Source: Mesocentrotus franciscanus (taxonomy: Eukaryota > Echinodermata > Echinoidea > Camarodonta > Strongylocentrotidae). From it: 64,000 nt of DNA. The stretch covers positions 32,288,264 to 32,352,263 of the forward strand of contig CP137668.1 in NCBI GenBank assembly GCA_037976565.1. Direction: 5' to 3'. Each line of letters opens with the position of its first letter. Position 1 is the first letter of the stretch. A model generated the notes under the pieces. The model saw only the letters and a program-made list of their open reading frames with translations. It was not told where the DNA came from and did not search any database. Made by a program: the position numbers and the translations under genes. This document shows, one piece after another, positions 24,986 through 37,669 of the stretch.

Positions 24986-27150
24986 GGGACAAAAAAGACC
25001 CACACCTATCCCCCACCCCCCACAAATCCATGGAGGGTGGAAGCCTCCCAATTTATAGGAGGGATGCAGACGATGGGGGGGCTGTACCTGTTAGGCAACC
25101 CCACATGACTTTTCGCTCTAGATAACCTCTTACGAATATACCATAACTCTATACTCTATACTTCCCTTTATATCATGGTTCTATTCACATTCCAATGTAA
25201 ATAATTTAAATTCTCTGTTTTGACTAAAGGAGACGCCACAAAGTCGACTATGACTCCATATTACTTATTACCAATGCAACTACCAAATTATGTATACACA
25301 GCGTCACAGCCTTCTCTTTTCGGATTATATAAATCTCTTTTTGCGACCCATTTGGTATTCAAGAAGAGGCTTTGCTTGGAGTTATCAACTGGTTATTGGA
25401 AAATAATATGAATATGGATGTAGGCCTCTCGACTCCGATTCTAACGGATAACGATCGGCTGGACACGATTCTTTGTATTTAGCCGATAAAGTGCTTGAGA
25501 GACTGGGATTCTATTTTAATCGAGTTTTGTAATCCGGCTCCAAGTCGATCGATGTTGGTATTACTTCTTTATGCAAAATATAAAAGGAATTTCTATTTCT
25601 TAATGTTTTCTTTGGAATTTGGAGCGATTTGTTATGAATAAATTTACATTTGAGTTTGTAGTGAATTAATTTTTGCAATATTTCAAAACTGGTTCAAAGA
25701 CACATGGATTAGTCTAATTAATCTCAAATCACGTTAACTAGTTTTCAGTCATAATGTATATTTTTTTAGATCCTGACTCTTTTAAAAAAAAGGTTGTTTC
25801 TGTTACAGAAATTTTGAATGAGTCAATTGTGTGTACATTCTACTTAAACACTGATATTTCTAAAAGCAATACTGGCATTTTTCTGAAAGTTATTGCAATC
25901 ATAATCTATTATTCATCCATGCGTTCATTCATTTGAGTCTTTATTAAGAAAAGTACGATGGAAGCAATTAAAACATCTTTATATATTTTCACAAGATAAA
26001 ACAGATAACAAGGAAACAAAATATTCACAAGATGACGTGATACAATGTAATAATATGTATCGGCAATGCATGTAGAATTCTGTGATATAAAATTGAATAC
26101 TCAGTATATGAGAGAATAATGTATGTATTTTTGCAAATTGTAAAGTCCCATTGGATAAAGCAATATTATGTGATAGGCTATATGAATTCTATTTATTCTG
26201 AAGAAAAACACAGTAATCTTCCAATAAGTACTACATTTCTTAACCACTGTTAATTGAACTGAACAAGCTTGCTAGATTCGAAATGTCCCTCGCAAACCCT
26301 CTTTGACATGTGGGTGGGTTTTTGCATCTTATGTCCTAATTTGTATTTCAAAGAGCATCTGTGCAATATTTACATAGCCTACATATCAAAATGTTTGTTA
26401 ATTTTGATATCACTATTTGTTCACACTCTTAATTATTTTTTTGTTCTATCTGCTGTAATGGGTGAAATGAACTGAATCTGATTGCTTGTATGCTAAATAA
26501 TGCATTGGCTTAAATTCCTCAACTTGTGAAAATCAATTCCAGGATTCCATCCCAGTGCATGCATCACATCGAATAATCGCTTTATTTGCAATATGAATCA
26601 CATTCAACCGGACACAAACGCACCCAATACACATAATTTGCTCGTTCTCCTGTAACCGCATCCCGCGTTTGCAGCGAGCGAGGCTCACGGCGCGATTCTG
26701 GCACGTACAAAACAAACGTTATCCTTTCGCTTCGCCGGCCCCGTCCCGCGTAATTTGCCATGTTCGTCGCAAAAAAAAATTCACAATGAAATTGCGTTCC
26801 TATTATTAAATGTTCAAATTTATTTGCTGGGGTAGGGGCATTCCTTCCGTTAAATTGATCTGGAGACGTGCAGTTGTGTCACTCTGTTGCGATGTCCCGA
26901 GTAAATATGACCACCGATGACTCATTGCGGAGTATTTTTTGCTGGATTTAGAAAGTGCGGGAAGAAAAGGAAATGAGCATATCGTCTGCATTGCTCACAC
27001 CCAAAGTTGTAATGATATGTGGCATACATGGATGAATCAATTAACCACTGATGCGAAATCATAATCAGAAATGTTATCAAAACACGATTTTATATCTACA
27101 TTATACTATGTGTATATAACATTGTGAAATAGATCTTATCTGCTTTCGAA
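24986..27150. other. Non-coding DNA, including a CpG-containing patch
   Basis: Mostly AT-rich and featureless. About 26640-26765 is richer in GC and CpG (for example GCGAGCGAGGCTCACGGCGC), which could be conserved or regulatory; no exon boundary was found. Confidence 0.4.
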
Positions 27151-27366
27151 CACTTTAAAAACTGAAATGTTAAATCTCCATTTAAAAGGGCAGAGGAGTC
27201 AAGGTGACCACTCTTTCAAAATGTCAGATTGATACTTTTAACCTGCTAGATTCAACCTTTATAATGTTGGATCCAGCATGTTCGAAGTGTTAATCTACCA
27301 TTTTTTTTAAAGTGGTCACTCATCGGCCCTTTTAAATGGTGATTTAACATTTCAGTTTTTAGAGTG
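27151..27366. mobile_element. Palindromic miniature element
   Basis: Left CACTTTAAAAACTGAAATG pairs with right CATTTCAGTTTTTAGAGTG. Pairing continues through TTAAATCTCCATTTAAAAGGGC / GCCCTTTTAAATGGTGATTTAA and GACCACT / AGTGGTC. Arms of about 60 bp enclose ~90 bp. One terminal TTAA is intact; the other reads TTAG. Confidence 0.7.
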
Positions 27367-30049
27367 AAGAATAAGAATAACTCTTTGATCAGAGTCGTTT
27401 TGTCATTTAGGAAGTATCATTTCCCTTGTATCACAAAATTACATTTTGTTAATTGCTTTAGTCAAATCGGTATACTCGAATTAAGTAAAATAACGTTTCA
27501 AACTGGGCTGAAATCTTCAGTCCCGCACACAAAAACATACATAATTTGGAGAAGGAAATGTGCTCATCTTATTCGTATAAACCGTAAAAAAAATACCATC
27601 TGCATTCGGTGTTTGTGTTTGAATTACTTTTGTTTCGTTTTTTTCCTCATTTTTTAAAATATTTTGTATTGCTTGTTTGTGTGCTACTGCATAGCTATTG
27701 TGATTAATTTTACAGCTTTAGACTTTTCATGACGTAAGTCTTTAAATGTCTTTTTCAAAAATGTACAATGTTGGTGCCTTGTGATTTCTCTTTTATTACT
27801 AGTGGCGCCATTTCGTATTACATTTAACATAGGCTATTGTTATGTGTCGGAATAGTGAGCAAGAAATTGTTATCTTCTATCAAATTATTTTCAACAAAAA
27901 AAATTGTTTCAATATGCATGAATAGACATAATGTTATCAATATACAGCGTGTACGTATTATGTACAATGACGAGACCACGATCGTCCGCTGCATTCTAAA
28001 CATAGATTGTTTTCCTCTTGAAGTAAGGTCGTATCATAAGATGGAATCAAGAGGAAGGCTGATAAGAGCGGCTAGGAATTTCAAGATAAATTGACTCCTG
28101 ATGAAAAATGTCCAAGTTCATGAACTCTCGCCAATCCAACGTGCGCAGGTGCGCAGGGCGGGCCGGCCAGGCAACGAGCACTATCTTTACGGTGATGAAA
28201 AACATGCGTGTTGCTAATAGCATATAGGCTATGGAAGCTTTGGCGTTTCCGGTTGGTCGGTTCAGCATGCACCACGTGATCAAATTAGTTCCAATAATTC
28301 ACAGTCTCCAATAACAAAACCCGGAGACAGACCAAGATGCTGGTCAATTCAAGCATGAAATCATGCTTTATTTAGTCCGATTGCAACACGAGAAATAATA
28401 AAAAGGGGTTCATAATTGATAACGATTTTATGATAATTTCATTGCGATTGGGTGAGTCCGGTACAAGTGCTGGAGTCCCCGCACGAGGATTCCGATGTGT
28501 GTGTATGTGTATAGTCCCGGGTGATTGTTATGGTGTCTGGTGATTGTTGGCGTGTAATTGTGTATGATTCATCCGTTCGCGTATTAAATGAAAACAATTT
28601 CTCTATCAGGCCTGTAATTCTGTCCGCTGAAAATATCATGGGTTTGCTTAATCAGCCTAATTAACTATCGACCGGGTTAAATCAATAATGACGACCCGTC
28701 CGTGTGGAGTAGAACAAGGAAACAATTGCTGCTGCCTGTATGGTGCCTGCATTGGCGGGTGGCCGGTGATCAAAATAAGGTCATGTAGACACTGCTTTTA
28801 TAAGAGCTTTCATTATCACATCATTTTTCATGACATAAAATCAATTAATATACCCTTTATATGGCTCACGTGAATTATTGAATGGTATAGGCTCTATCGA
28901 TTAGTTTCTAGCATAAAATGAAATATTGGCTTGTTTACATAAATGTTGCACATTTTGACAAGTTATTGCTTACATTGTATTCATGATATGATAGCCCTAT
29001 TCATGCAAAACAAATAGAAGGAATTGCCCCTTTTACAGCCTTTCGAGAAACTTTAATCTTCTTTGTCTCTTTTGTTTTCTTTGCTGTCAGTTCCGGTTTG
29101 GGTTAACACTCGTTGCGCACATAATTTTTTTTTTTTTTTTACTAATATTGCCGAAATACTTCATAAATAATTACATTTTCCGAAAGTTTGATCATGTATA
29201 CTGTAGTTAAAAAGTAACTCTGGGGCTTTATAAGTATTTGCAATTCATTAAGACTTCCTTCCTCAAAAAAAGGTGTGAAACAAAAAACCGGATACTAAAT
29301 ACTCCGACTGTAATCTGCCATTGAGATGTAACGGGCTTAGCAAGGGCTGATGGGTGTTACCGGGGAGCTTTCTACTCAAAGTTCGGGTTAATCCAGTCTA
29401 TCCAGAGATAAAAACAAACGTCGTTTCTCAAATCCCAGTTGTTTCTTGCAGCTTGGCAGGTGTTCAAGGCCGTTGCTGCCAACCAGACACATTTATTCCA
29501 TTTCCTAGCCAACATAATCGAGAAAAAACATTTTTTCACACCAAGGAATAAAAAATAAAATTACAGATGGCAAAGTCATTAACACGCCCAACATCTGAAA
29601 GTTATCAATAAATCTCCCGCGTATAGCTACCTTGGCCGTCGAGAAAAAAGGGCACTTATAAAGTATTTATAAGTCTCTAGTGGATAATACCATGACATTG
29701 AGTTTGTGAACTCTTAAAAGTGACTGGTTGTTGAAGGTGGGTGGATTGTTTTTAAGGACATGATCTACCTGAAGACTATAAGTCAAAGCAATAAACAGGG
29801 ATTCTGAATATGAATATAGTGGCAGTTTGATGTAGGCATAGACCTACATTTAAATTTCGCATTAAACCATTCCGGAACCCTGTTTATTTTCCACCTCTAC
29901 TGTTTATCCCTCTTCTCTTTTTTATTACCAATTTCAGTTTCTTTTCAGGTTTTTGTCTTCTCTTTGATATTTTCTCCCTAAAGTTTTTGTTTTCCTCTAC
30001 GGTTTGTTCGTTTGGTATCTTAAGTCTCTACCTTTAGCTAATTTTGTTT
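27367..30049. other. Non-coding DNA, nothing firmly recognised
   Basis: A T17 run lies near 29129. A weak exon-like stretch follows a good acceptor at 29452 (see rejected items). TTAATCAGCCTAATTAAC near 28649 resembles homeodomain sites. Confidence 0.45.
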
Positions 30050-30054
30050 TCGTT

Positions 30055-30480
30055 GATGTTGTTGTTGTGCCGTTGTTGTTGTTGTTGTTGTAGTGATGTT
30101 GTATTTGTTGTTGTGCCGTTGTTGTTGTTGTTGTAGTTGTAGTGATGTTGTATTGGTTGTTGTGCCGTTGTTGTTGCTGTTGTTGTTGTTTTAGTGATGT
30201 TGTATTTGTTGTTGTGCCGTTGTTGTTGCTGTTGTTGTTGTTTTAGTGATGTTGTATTTGTTGTTGTGCCGTTGTTGTTGTTGTAGTGATGTTGTATTTG
30301 TTGTTGTGCCGTTGTTGTTGCTGTTGTTGTTGTTTTAGTGATGTTGTATTTGTTGTTGTGCCGTTGTTGCTGTTGTTGTTGTTTTAGTGATGTTGTATTT
30401 GTTGTTGTGTTATATATGTGTTGTTGATGTTGTTGTTGTTGGTGGTGGTGATTGTGGTTATGCTGCTGCTATTGTTGTTC
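30055..30480 (+). repeat. Minisatellite built on (GTT)n
   Basis: About seven units share GTTGTGCCGTTG and TAGTGATGTTGTATT(T/G)G. Successive GTGCCG cores lie 46, 49, 52, 52, 40 and 52 bp apart, so length changes are multiples of 3, as expected from GTT gain and loss inside a larger unit. It decays into GTT/GGT/GCT triplets near 30425-30480. Confidence 0.85.
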
Positions 30481-30504
30481 ATGCCGCTGATTTAAATTAT
30501 CCAG

Positions 30505-30648
30505 AATAACGTCACGAAGCATGCCAAATCAAAGTGGTGCCTTCTAAAAGGGGATATAGCATTCACATGTGATGTTGTGACAACGTACGACGACTCCCCC
30601 TTTAAGTGGGAAATAAAGACGACCCTGCCTGACCCCGGGTTGCCCCTG
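30505..30648 (+). CDS. Candidate internal coding exon, family unknown
   Basis: The 144-bp stretch starts after ATTATCCAG and ends at a very strong donor, CTG|GTACGT. It is open for exactly 48 codons, phase 0 at both ends. It encodes a segment with GDIAFTCDV followed by PFKWEIK. This spacing (Gly-Asp, hydrophobic, Cys, then Trp ~17 residues later) loosely recalls an immunoglobulin-like strand arrangement; that is inference and not a family call. Upstream sequence is T-rich but partly a triplet repeat, so the acceptor is moderate. The frame also stays open past the donor to TAG at 30859-30861, so a longer terminal exon is an alternative. Phase would allow joining to the candidate exon at 35953. 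Confidence 0.4.
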
Positions 30649-31038
30649 GTACGTGCCTCGCCCTCTCGTCACCTTGCTGCATCTGGATCCTGTGTGAAAC
30701 TACAGTTCCCTGGTGAAACCTTAGCTCCAGTTTGCCATTCAGTCACCAAGTCCTTCTGGGTTCCACCAAGGAGACCTACAAAGAAAGCCAGTGAAAGGGG
30801 TGAAGTTCAGAGACTCCGCTTCGAGGGCGAAAGGGGTGCTATGATTACCCCTCTTCCATAGACTTCAACAACGGCAGCTATGAAAATTACGCTCATTATC
30901 AGATTATTCCATCTAATTCCTACACGTATACAAAATACAAAATACAAGGGGCGGTTCTGGGATTTTGTAATAAGGAGAGGCACGATTCCCAAATCTTCCA
31001 AATCAAGGGGGCATTTTTACTTTGTTGAGTTCATCAGA

Positions 31039-31172
31039 GGGCCCCGTTTTATAAAGAGTTAATATCAATCGCAACTATTTTCATAAGAGATATAGGAGAC
31101 TGCAAACTCGCGATTGATTGGAGGATTTGCGATTGATTTGGATCAATCGTAACTCTGTATAAGACGCGACCC
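31039..31172. mobile_element. GGGCCCCGT palindromic element, copy 2
   Basis: It starts GGGCCCCGTTTTATAAAGAG and ends CTCTGTATAAGACGCGACCC, with the core ATATCAATCGCAACTATTTT and GGAGACTGCAAACTCGCG. It lacks a ~25-bp piece found in the copy at 9889. Confidence 0.65.
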
Positions 31173-32623
31173 AGCTATGCCAATCAAGTTTCGAAATTGG
31201 GAAAGGACCAACTGTGCCCCCCTCCCAACGAAATCTGCCTCTGATAATTATGTAGGCCTACAAATCAATTCAAGCAAAGAGACTTCTGTGATTCCTGTAG
31301 GACGAATTGAAGAAGGTGAAAAGAAGGATTTATGAGAGGGTCGGAGGTTGGATGCATGGTTGTGGGTCAGATTGTCTCTTTTCGTTATTTTGTCGATCAA
31401 ATCAATTTCGCAAAATGATGTCAACTCTATACAGCAATCTGGAAGTCACCAGACAATATAGAAAGGAAATTTCGGACAGGAAACAATTGAGATCTGGATG
31501 CAATATGCAGAGGAAATCATTTCATCATTGGTGTTGTATTTCTTTCTATTTCGCATATAAAGACCTTTTACCCCACTACATGGAACAAATACCATAAAAA
31601 TCCAATGTAAGTGTTGTGTAAAGCGGGTAGGGGAAACAATCCGCTACATTTTGTTATCTTTTTTTTTTGTAAGGGTGTGGAGGCGGCCCCACAAGCACAT
31701 CACTGGATCCACTATGTTTGTATGTGGTTTAGATTTAAATCACTTAATATATAATTGCTTTAAAATCATATTGCAGTATATGGTCTTCTGAGGAAAGGAA
31801 AACTGGGAGCGTGAAAATATGTCTGGTTTTATTTTGTATTTGGGGGTAGCCGACGTTCAAGATTTAGGCCTTGACGTATGCCAGCGAGGGAATGGTATTC
31901 ATTAAACATGACTGTGTAGAGATCAGTTGGCAAGGATATTGGTTCCAGCTTGAATGTTTGTTTCTACAAATAAAATATTAATAATTTCATATAAATATAT
32001 CCATTTTTGGCTAGGAATATATATGGAACATTTTGTATTTATCTGATCGTTACATTTGACATATTCGAGATCTATCCTAATTCTTTCATTGAATCTCTCC
32101 ATAAAATCTTATTATCTTGCCATAAGAATTTTTGCTTTGAAAACCAGAACCGTTGCTAGAAGGATGATAGAAATTACCATCACTTTCCCCTCCCAATTGC
32201 TGGGCGGGTAACATTTTCATCAGACCCCCTCCCCCCGAAAGTGTTCTTGCATGACCATTCACTCTAACATGAGTCAATTGTTTTCTTCTTTTGTTGAATT
32301 GGTTTTTTATAATCAGGAAAATAAGTCACTTTAAATATGAAACACGAAAATAAGAAAGGGGAGAGAGAGAGAAAAAAAAGGGGAGAGGGGAGATGCAACC
32401 GGGGAAGGCTCACTACAACTACAAATGAGAGGGTTCAACAAACGAGGATAGACCTTTGGTTTTTTTTTTTATCCATTTGCTTTGTTTTTTCCTTGATAAA
32501 GGATAGAGAAGATTGGACAGATATTATAGCTATCCATTGCAGGTGAATCTTCGATGAAGCTTAGATAGTATTCATCCGGAGAGATGGATGAGGGTATTAT
32601 CGGTCGTAATCTCAGAATTAATT
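31173..32623. other. Non-coding DNA, nothing recognised
   Basis: Short frames only; minor GA-rich stretch near 32355-32390. Confidence 0.45.
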
Positions 32624-32772
32624 TTATCTGAAATAAAGATTTGACCCAATTTTGACTGACCGCTTATCAATAACACATCTGCTATAGCTTCGGACATGTT
32701 GAATGAACGATGATAAGTATGGTTTATAGTTCTCATCGACTCTGAATTCTCTTGCTTCTTTTGAGGAGTTAC
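32624..32772 (-). CDS. Candidate terminal coding exon, family unknown
   Basis: On the minus strand an excellent acceptor (CTTCTTCTTTTCAG, ending at 32773) precedes an open frame. After two bases completing a split codon, 48 codons run to a TAA at 32624-32626. The peptide is hydrophilic and protein-like, with segments such as SKEAREFRVDENYKPYLSSF and ending KIGSNLYFR. No domain was recognised. The hAT-like element at 32794-33069 sits ~20 bp upstream in what would be the intron, so the branch point would have to lie inside the element, which argues for caution. Confidence 0.25.
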
Positions 32773-32793
32773 CTGAAAAGAAGAAGTTTATCT

Positions 32794-33069
32794 CAGTGGC
32801 GTAGCCTGGTCCCAAGCAAAGAGGGGGCATTGGGTTCACGTGGTGGGGGGAGGGGGCATCATTCTCGATAGATAGATAAAATTCGAATTAACAAGGCCAT
32901 CAACTAGAGGACCTGATGTGACAACTAGGGGACCTGATGTGATCCTAAATACTTAGCCTTTTCTTTTTGCGTACATCTTGCACTCTCACTACCTTTCTCT
33001 CTCCTTTACGTTTTTTTGGGGGGAGGAGGGGGCACAATACCTTCGTGCCCCCTCATAGCTTCACCACTG
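32794..33069. mobile_element. hAT-like miniature element with perfect 8-bp target duplication
   Basis: It starts CAGTGGCGTAGCCTGG and ends ATAGCTTCACCACTG, with inverted termini of ~15 bp. It is flanked by GTTTATCT at 32786-32793 and GTTTATCT at 33070-33077. An 8-bp duplication with CAGNG ends is the hallmark of hAT transposons. At 276 bp with no transposase it is non-autonomous. Confidence 0.8.
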
Positions 33070-33077
33070 GTTTATCT

Positions 33078-33752
33078 GATAGGGAATCCAAACCATGAGC
33101 CCCTAAAAAATAGAAAGTGGTGAATAAGAGATCAATCTTTCCCTTCCCTTCTTTCTACCTTCGTTCCTCTCTCTTCCATGATTTCGAATGCGAAAATTCA
33201 TGACCAGATGTCTATTATAATACCATTGCTGCTGACATCAATCTTCCATACCAATATGAATACCCATTTATAACACTTAAATAGTTGTACCCGCGAATGA
33301 ATATACATTACCGCAGATATTTCGCATGGAGTAGATTGGGTCGCGACTGATTTTAATTGAGTCATTAACAAGTAATATTCTAGAATATGATGATGGATGT
33401 GGCTATTATGGCTGGCTAAGCTACCGATTCCAACAGGTTGGTCACTATATAGGGCAGACAATTTGACCGGTGAATGGCCCAATTTCAACTCACACCTTCC
33501 CTCCGTATTTAAGGGGAACTGTTTTCCAATTATAATATCGACGTTCAATTATATTTTTTAAGGGTGTAAGCAGATTCTTATTTTTGTGGCGAACGTGTGT
33601 GCTTATGGGTGTGGGAGGGTTGGGTATTGGACAGATTGTGCATGTCTTAAATTTCTGTTATAGTAGAAAAAGAAGCCATACGGTGGAAAATGTAGCGGAT
33701 GGCATGGGGGCACTTGTCAAAGTTCGAATGGCAGAAAGAAAAAAAGGAAAGG

Positions 33753-33790
<38 letters not shown>

Positions 33791-35952
33791 AAGAAAGGGA
33801 AAGGGGAGACGAAACCGTACATAAAATAAACCTCACTCACCCTCCTCCGCCCAGTCACTTTGCTCCTTCGAATTTCATAGACCCGGTAAGACCCGCGGGG
33901 CGCCCTTTTGCCCCTCTCTTCCTCATGATTCCAAGTTTCCTCTTAATGACTGGACCAACTGGGGACATAACTTTGCCTCCTCCATTTTCACTTTTGTGAG
34001 CAAACATACTCCTCTTTTATGACATGAGCAGCCGAAATTGATTTCTCGCTCAGGTAGCATTTTTTTGTTTAATACTACTCTATTACATGTTTAACGCAAG
34101 TTGTTTTCTGACACTGCCTCTAGCCCCGCCCCAACACCATTTTACCATCTTTCTACACCCCCTTCCTCCGATTGATTGTGATCTATTTATCATCCCTTAG
34201 AGTTCAATGTCGAGACGAGGAGGGCACTTTGACATGCCCCCAATGACCTGGACAAATTCCTGATTGTCATATTGACGGCCAATTTCAACTGAAAGGTCAG
34301 TTTTTAGGGGCTGTTTGATGGCTTCCATCTCGCTGCTTTTGTGACCCCATAAAAATGTCTACTTTCACTCAAAGTTTTGTAATCCGGTCACACCGCCGAG
34401 CTAGTTTGCAAGTACAAACCCTTGTCTGTCGTAACAGTGTCTGCACTGTGAGACTAAGCTGATGGCCTACTGCATAGACTCTGTACTTTAAGCTGCTCTG
34501 CATGGACACAGCCAGAGACCGACAGAGCTAGGCTCTGTTCAGGGTTTTGAGAATTGTGGTAAAGTGTCAAATTAGGGTATGTGCCTGCATACAGACTACC
34601 GCTGAAACGACTCCACACCGATGCTTGGTCATTGGGGGTGTAGGTGTATTTTTTGTGTTCGGGATGTTATCAATCTCGCGTCGTTCTTGCTGGTGTGACT
34701 GAGGAATGAAGGAAATAATAATATGATGGAGGAAGGGTAAGGTAAAGATGGATGAGTATAAAGTTTGATGAAGGAAGACATTTTCCACGCTCCCCTGGTT
34801 CCTAAAATGTTAATTGGGACTAGCAAAAAGACTGGGCTTGCATTGGTGAAAGATGTATATATATATATATATCATAGATAAAAGACATGCTGGAAAAACA
34901 AAAGCAAACAGGGAATATATGCTTGAATGAATCTTTGGATAGATATGAAACGATTACGAGATCATATCAAACATATTTCATTTCCTGTCTTTTCGTTACC
35001 ATAAACTTTGATTGACATCCGACAACAGTTGCGGCGATTATATCATAATCATAATGAAACGAGCGATCCATCCGTATAACTGTTAAGTAGCTATCATTAT
35101 TGTTTATGTTTAAACAAAGTTATTTATGTATATATGATTTTATACGGAAAATAATACCAAACCGAACCAAAAATCTGCATGGATCTACTCGTGGTTTCCA
35201 CCGACTAATTGGTGAATGGGTGCGATCCACGGGGTAAATTGTAGATGGTAACTTAAATGTAGGGGTAAACATTATGCAATGCAGTTATGAAGGAACAAAT
35301 TGGTAGATGTGATTGCTGAATTCTTGCTATTCTTAATAACAACGTTGGAAAAACGTGAAAAATATCCAGTCAAATCAGGTTATGAAATATGAAACAATAA
35401 ACGTCTCTCTATTACGACTGACTGCACTTCACCACTTTGATACTTGAAAACAAAGTGCATACTAGCGTACGAATTAAATGGATCCCGATATTGTTTACTT
35501 GTCTAAGCATTGACCTGATTATCATCTGCAAATAAGAAGTCATATCCCATCACCAGCCTGTTATCAACTGTCAATGATGGTTAGATGGCACTGATGAGAA
35601 AGATTCCAACCCGGGACACTCGATAAATGCGTTTGTCTGAAATATCGTTACAGGTTTTTTGCAGCGAAATACTATTCCCACTCTTTTAAACCAGGCCCCT
35701 ATTCTCTCAATACATTAAAAAAGTCATGAAAGTGTTCTTTATTTTGTGTAATTCTCTTCTTTTCATCATAAAACACTCTTTTCTTCTGTCTGTATTATGC
35801 TTTCCATGTCCAACGCCACATTTGAAAGAATGTCTGCAAATTCTGGAATCAGTTGACCTGCTAGCGATTTGTTTTCGCATGTCAAGAGATGTCATCACCA
35901 TCATTACCATCATCTTATCCCCCTCCCCTCTCTCAATCAAGAGCCCCTATAG
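33078..35952. other. Mostly non-coding DNA
   Basis: (GA)n at 33763-33790 and (TA)n at 34857-34872. A Cys/His-containing stretch near 34437 is discussed under rejected items. No firm exon. Confidence 0.45.
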
Positions 35953-35996
35953 GAAGATCCCATCACCGAAGATGACACGATGTCGGAGCAGCCGAA
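35953..35996 (+). CDS. Candidate short coding exon of the 36-38 kb gene
   Basis: A 44-bp segment follows a pyrimidine-rich tract ending CCCCTATAG and ends at donor GTATAT. It is open in phase 0 and leaves two bases over, encoding an acidic stretch (EDPITEDDTMSEQP). The two leftover bases fit the phase-2 start at 36610. It is short enough to be chance; support comes only from splice signals and phase. Confidence 0.2.
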
Positions 35997-36235
35997 GTAT
36001 ATATAGTTCTCGAAGAGAGGATTTTTAATAACTTTTTATAGAGCTTTTCCGATTACTCATCAAGTACCCAGGTCATTGGATTTGATTACACTTCGATATT
36101 CTTCACACTTTTCGCTCATTTGAGAGTATGCACGTTATTCCATGAGTGTACAGATGATAAGTCAAGCCTGGTCAAACCATAAAGATATTCTTGCCCCAGT
36201 CCCACTATAGGTACCAATTCATACTTTGTGGTAGA

Positions 36236-36256
36236 GAGAGAGAGAGAGAGAGAGAG
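36236..36256. repeat. Short (GA)n
   Basis: Pure GA dinucleotides. Confidence 0.9.
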
Positions 36257-36609
36257 CAATAACGAATAAGATGCCACACTTTGAGCATGCGTGTTTAGAC
36301 CAAAGACTCAATACGTATTAAGTTGAGCAGAAATTTCTAAAAGACTAATATTTCCATTCAAGGCGTGGTGTTCAAACCATTTCAAAGCGCATTTCAGTAA
36401 TTATTAAATGATATGTACTCAGAAGAATGGGAATATAATGGAGAAAAAAATTGCCTTGAAAGTGCAATAAGGATAAATAAAACATTTTTAATCTGATATT
36501 ACGGGGTTGTTTTAAAGTTATTTTCACTTCCTCATGCCCAGTCTCCACTGATGAACCAAGATGTAACCAAATCTTCCTTTGCCCTACTTTTATTGGAAGG
36601 TTGACGAAG

Positions 36610-36779
36610 CTCACGAGCAGTTTTCCACTTGGGACAATATGGCGGACAAAATGGCGATATACCCCTGTCATCTCTGTCACGCCAAATGGGAGGGGCCGCT
36701 GTGTCATCACACCTAACGATGAGTGGGCTCGAAGTTGTTGCAAGCATGCAAGAAGTGAAGAATCTATCACTTGTCTCAG
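36610..36779 (+). CDS. Candidate internal coding exon, family unknown
   Basis: 170 bp, open for 56 codons, ending at donor CAG|GTGGGC with one base over (phase 1). The acceptor may be GACGAAG at 36609 or GAGCAG at 36620; both leave the same frame but with different start phase. The peptide has a Gly/Gln-rich start (LGQYGGQNGDIPLSSLSRQM) and then a more helical part (GLEVVASMQEVKNLSLVS). The leftover G joins the GT at 37670-37671 to make a glycine codon, so the frame carries straight into the next candidate exon. The acceptors are mediocre, and frames are also open on the minus strand here. Confidence 0.35.
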
Positions 36780-37669
36780 GTGGGCATACTATGACAGAGA
36801 TGTGGGTGATAAGTTGAGGGGTTGCGATCGAAAGCTTATACCGACATTTGTTTAGTTTATTGGCTTGTTTTTTAAATTTTGTTTGTAGGGAGTACATAAA
36901 ACATTCAGTATAATTTAGGTAAAATTATAACATACTGTATAGCGAGAATGGGAAATGATAAGATAAAATAACGACCATGTATTCTTTGTCCTTTTCTTAT
37001 ACATTTTACATGTACATCTCTAGGAACCTAACAGATATGAATTTGTGTGCCTATATATGAATACATTTTGGGGAATAAGAAAATACCAGTCGAGAGGAAG
37101 TATACATGAATTATGGTAAGCAGTGGTGCACGCAAGAATCTATGGCCTGACGTCCAAAATTCCCTGTCACACTATCTAGGTGTGTCTCTTTGGGTCTCGC
37201 AGGCATATTCTTCTTTATTAATCCATGTCCGCTTCAGGTATGCAAAATTGGCTTTTCCAGGAGTCGATTCCCCCTTGCTACCCCCTCCCCGGATCCCCGG
37301 ATCTGGCACTTATAATTTTAAACTACAATTCAAAGGTCAAACAAATTTTGTCCTTTTTTAAAGCGGTATTGGTATTTGACCAAGCGTCCATCGATCTCTT
37401 ACCGCGCACCTGGGCGCGCGGGAAAGCAGACGACACCATAAGAATTTACATCAGGTTATTGACACCCCCACCCTCGTGGCCGCTTCTTGCAAGAAAAATG
37501 ACTCACCCCCAAAATTCCCATAGTTTACCTTTTGACGTTTAATATTAGATGAAGAAAGTGAAGGGCCCGTTAGTCATAGTTGATTTGAATTTTCTGTGTC
37601 GAATTGAACGGCTGGTATTTGCATTTGATTTGAATCAATAGGATATCGTTTCTTTTTATTTCATTACAG

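Noticed and set aside
29452..29553. Open frame after a strong acceptor (TTTCTTGCAG) ending near AATAAA
   Set aside because: About 33 codons with no other support; the A-rich end can produce AATAAA by chance.
34437..34491. Cys/His stretch after an acceptor (CLHCETKLMAYC) recalling a TRIM B-box
   Set aside because: Spacing is wrong (C-x-H), the second zinc pair is missing, and a stop follows within 18 codons.
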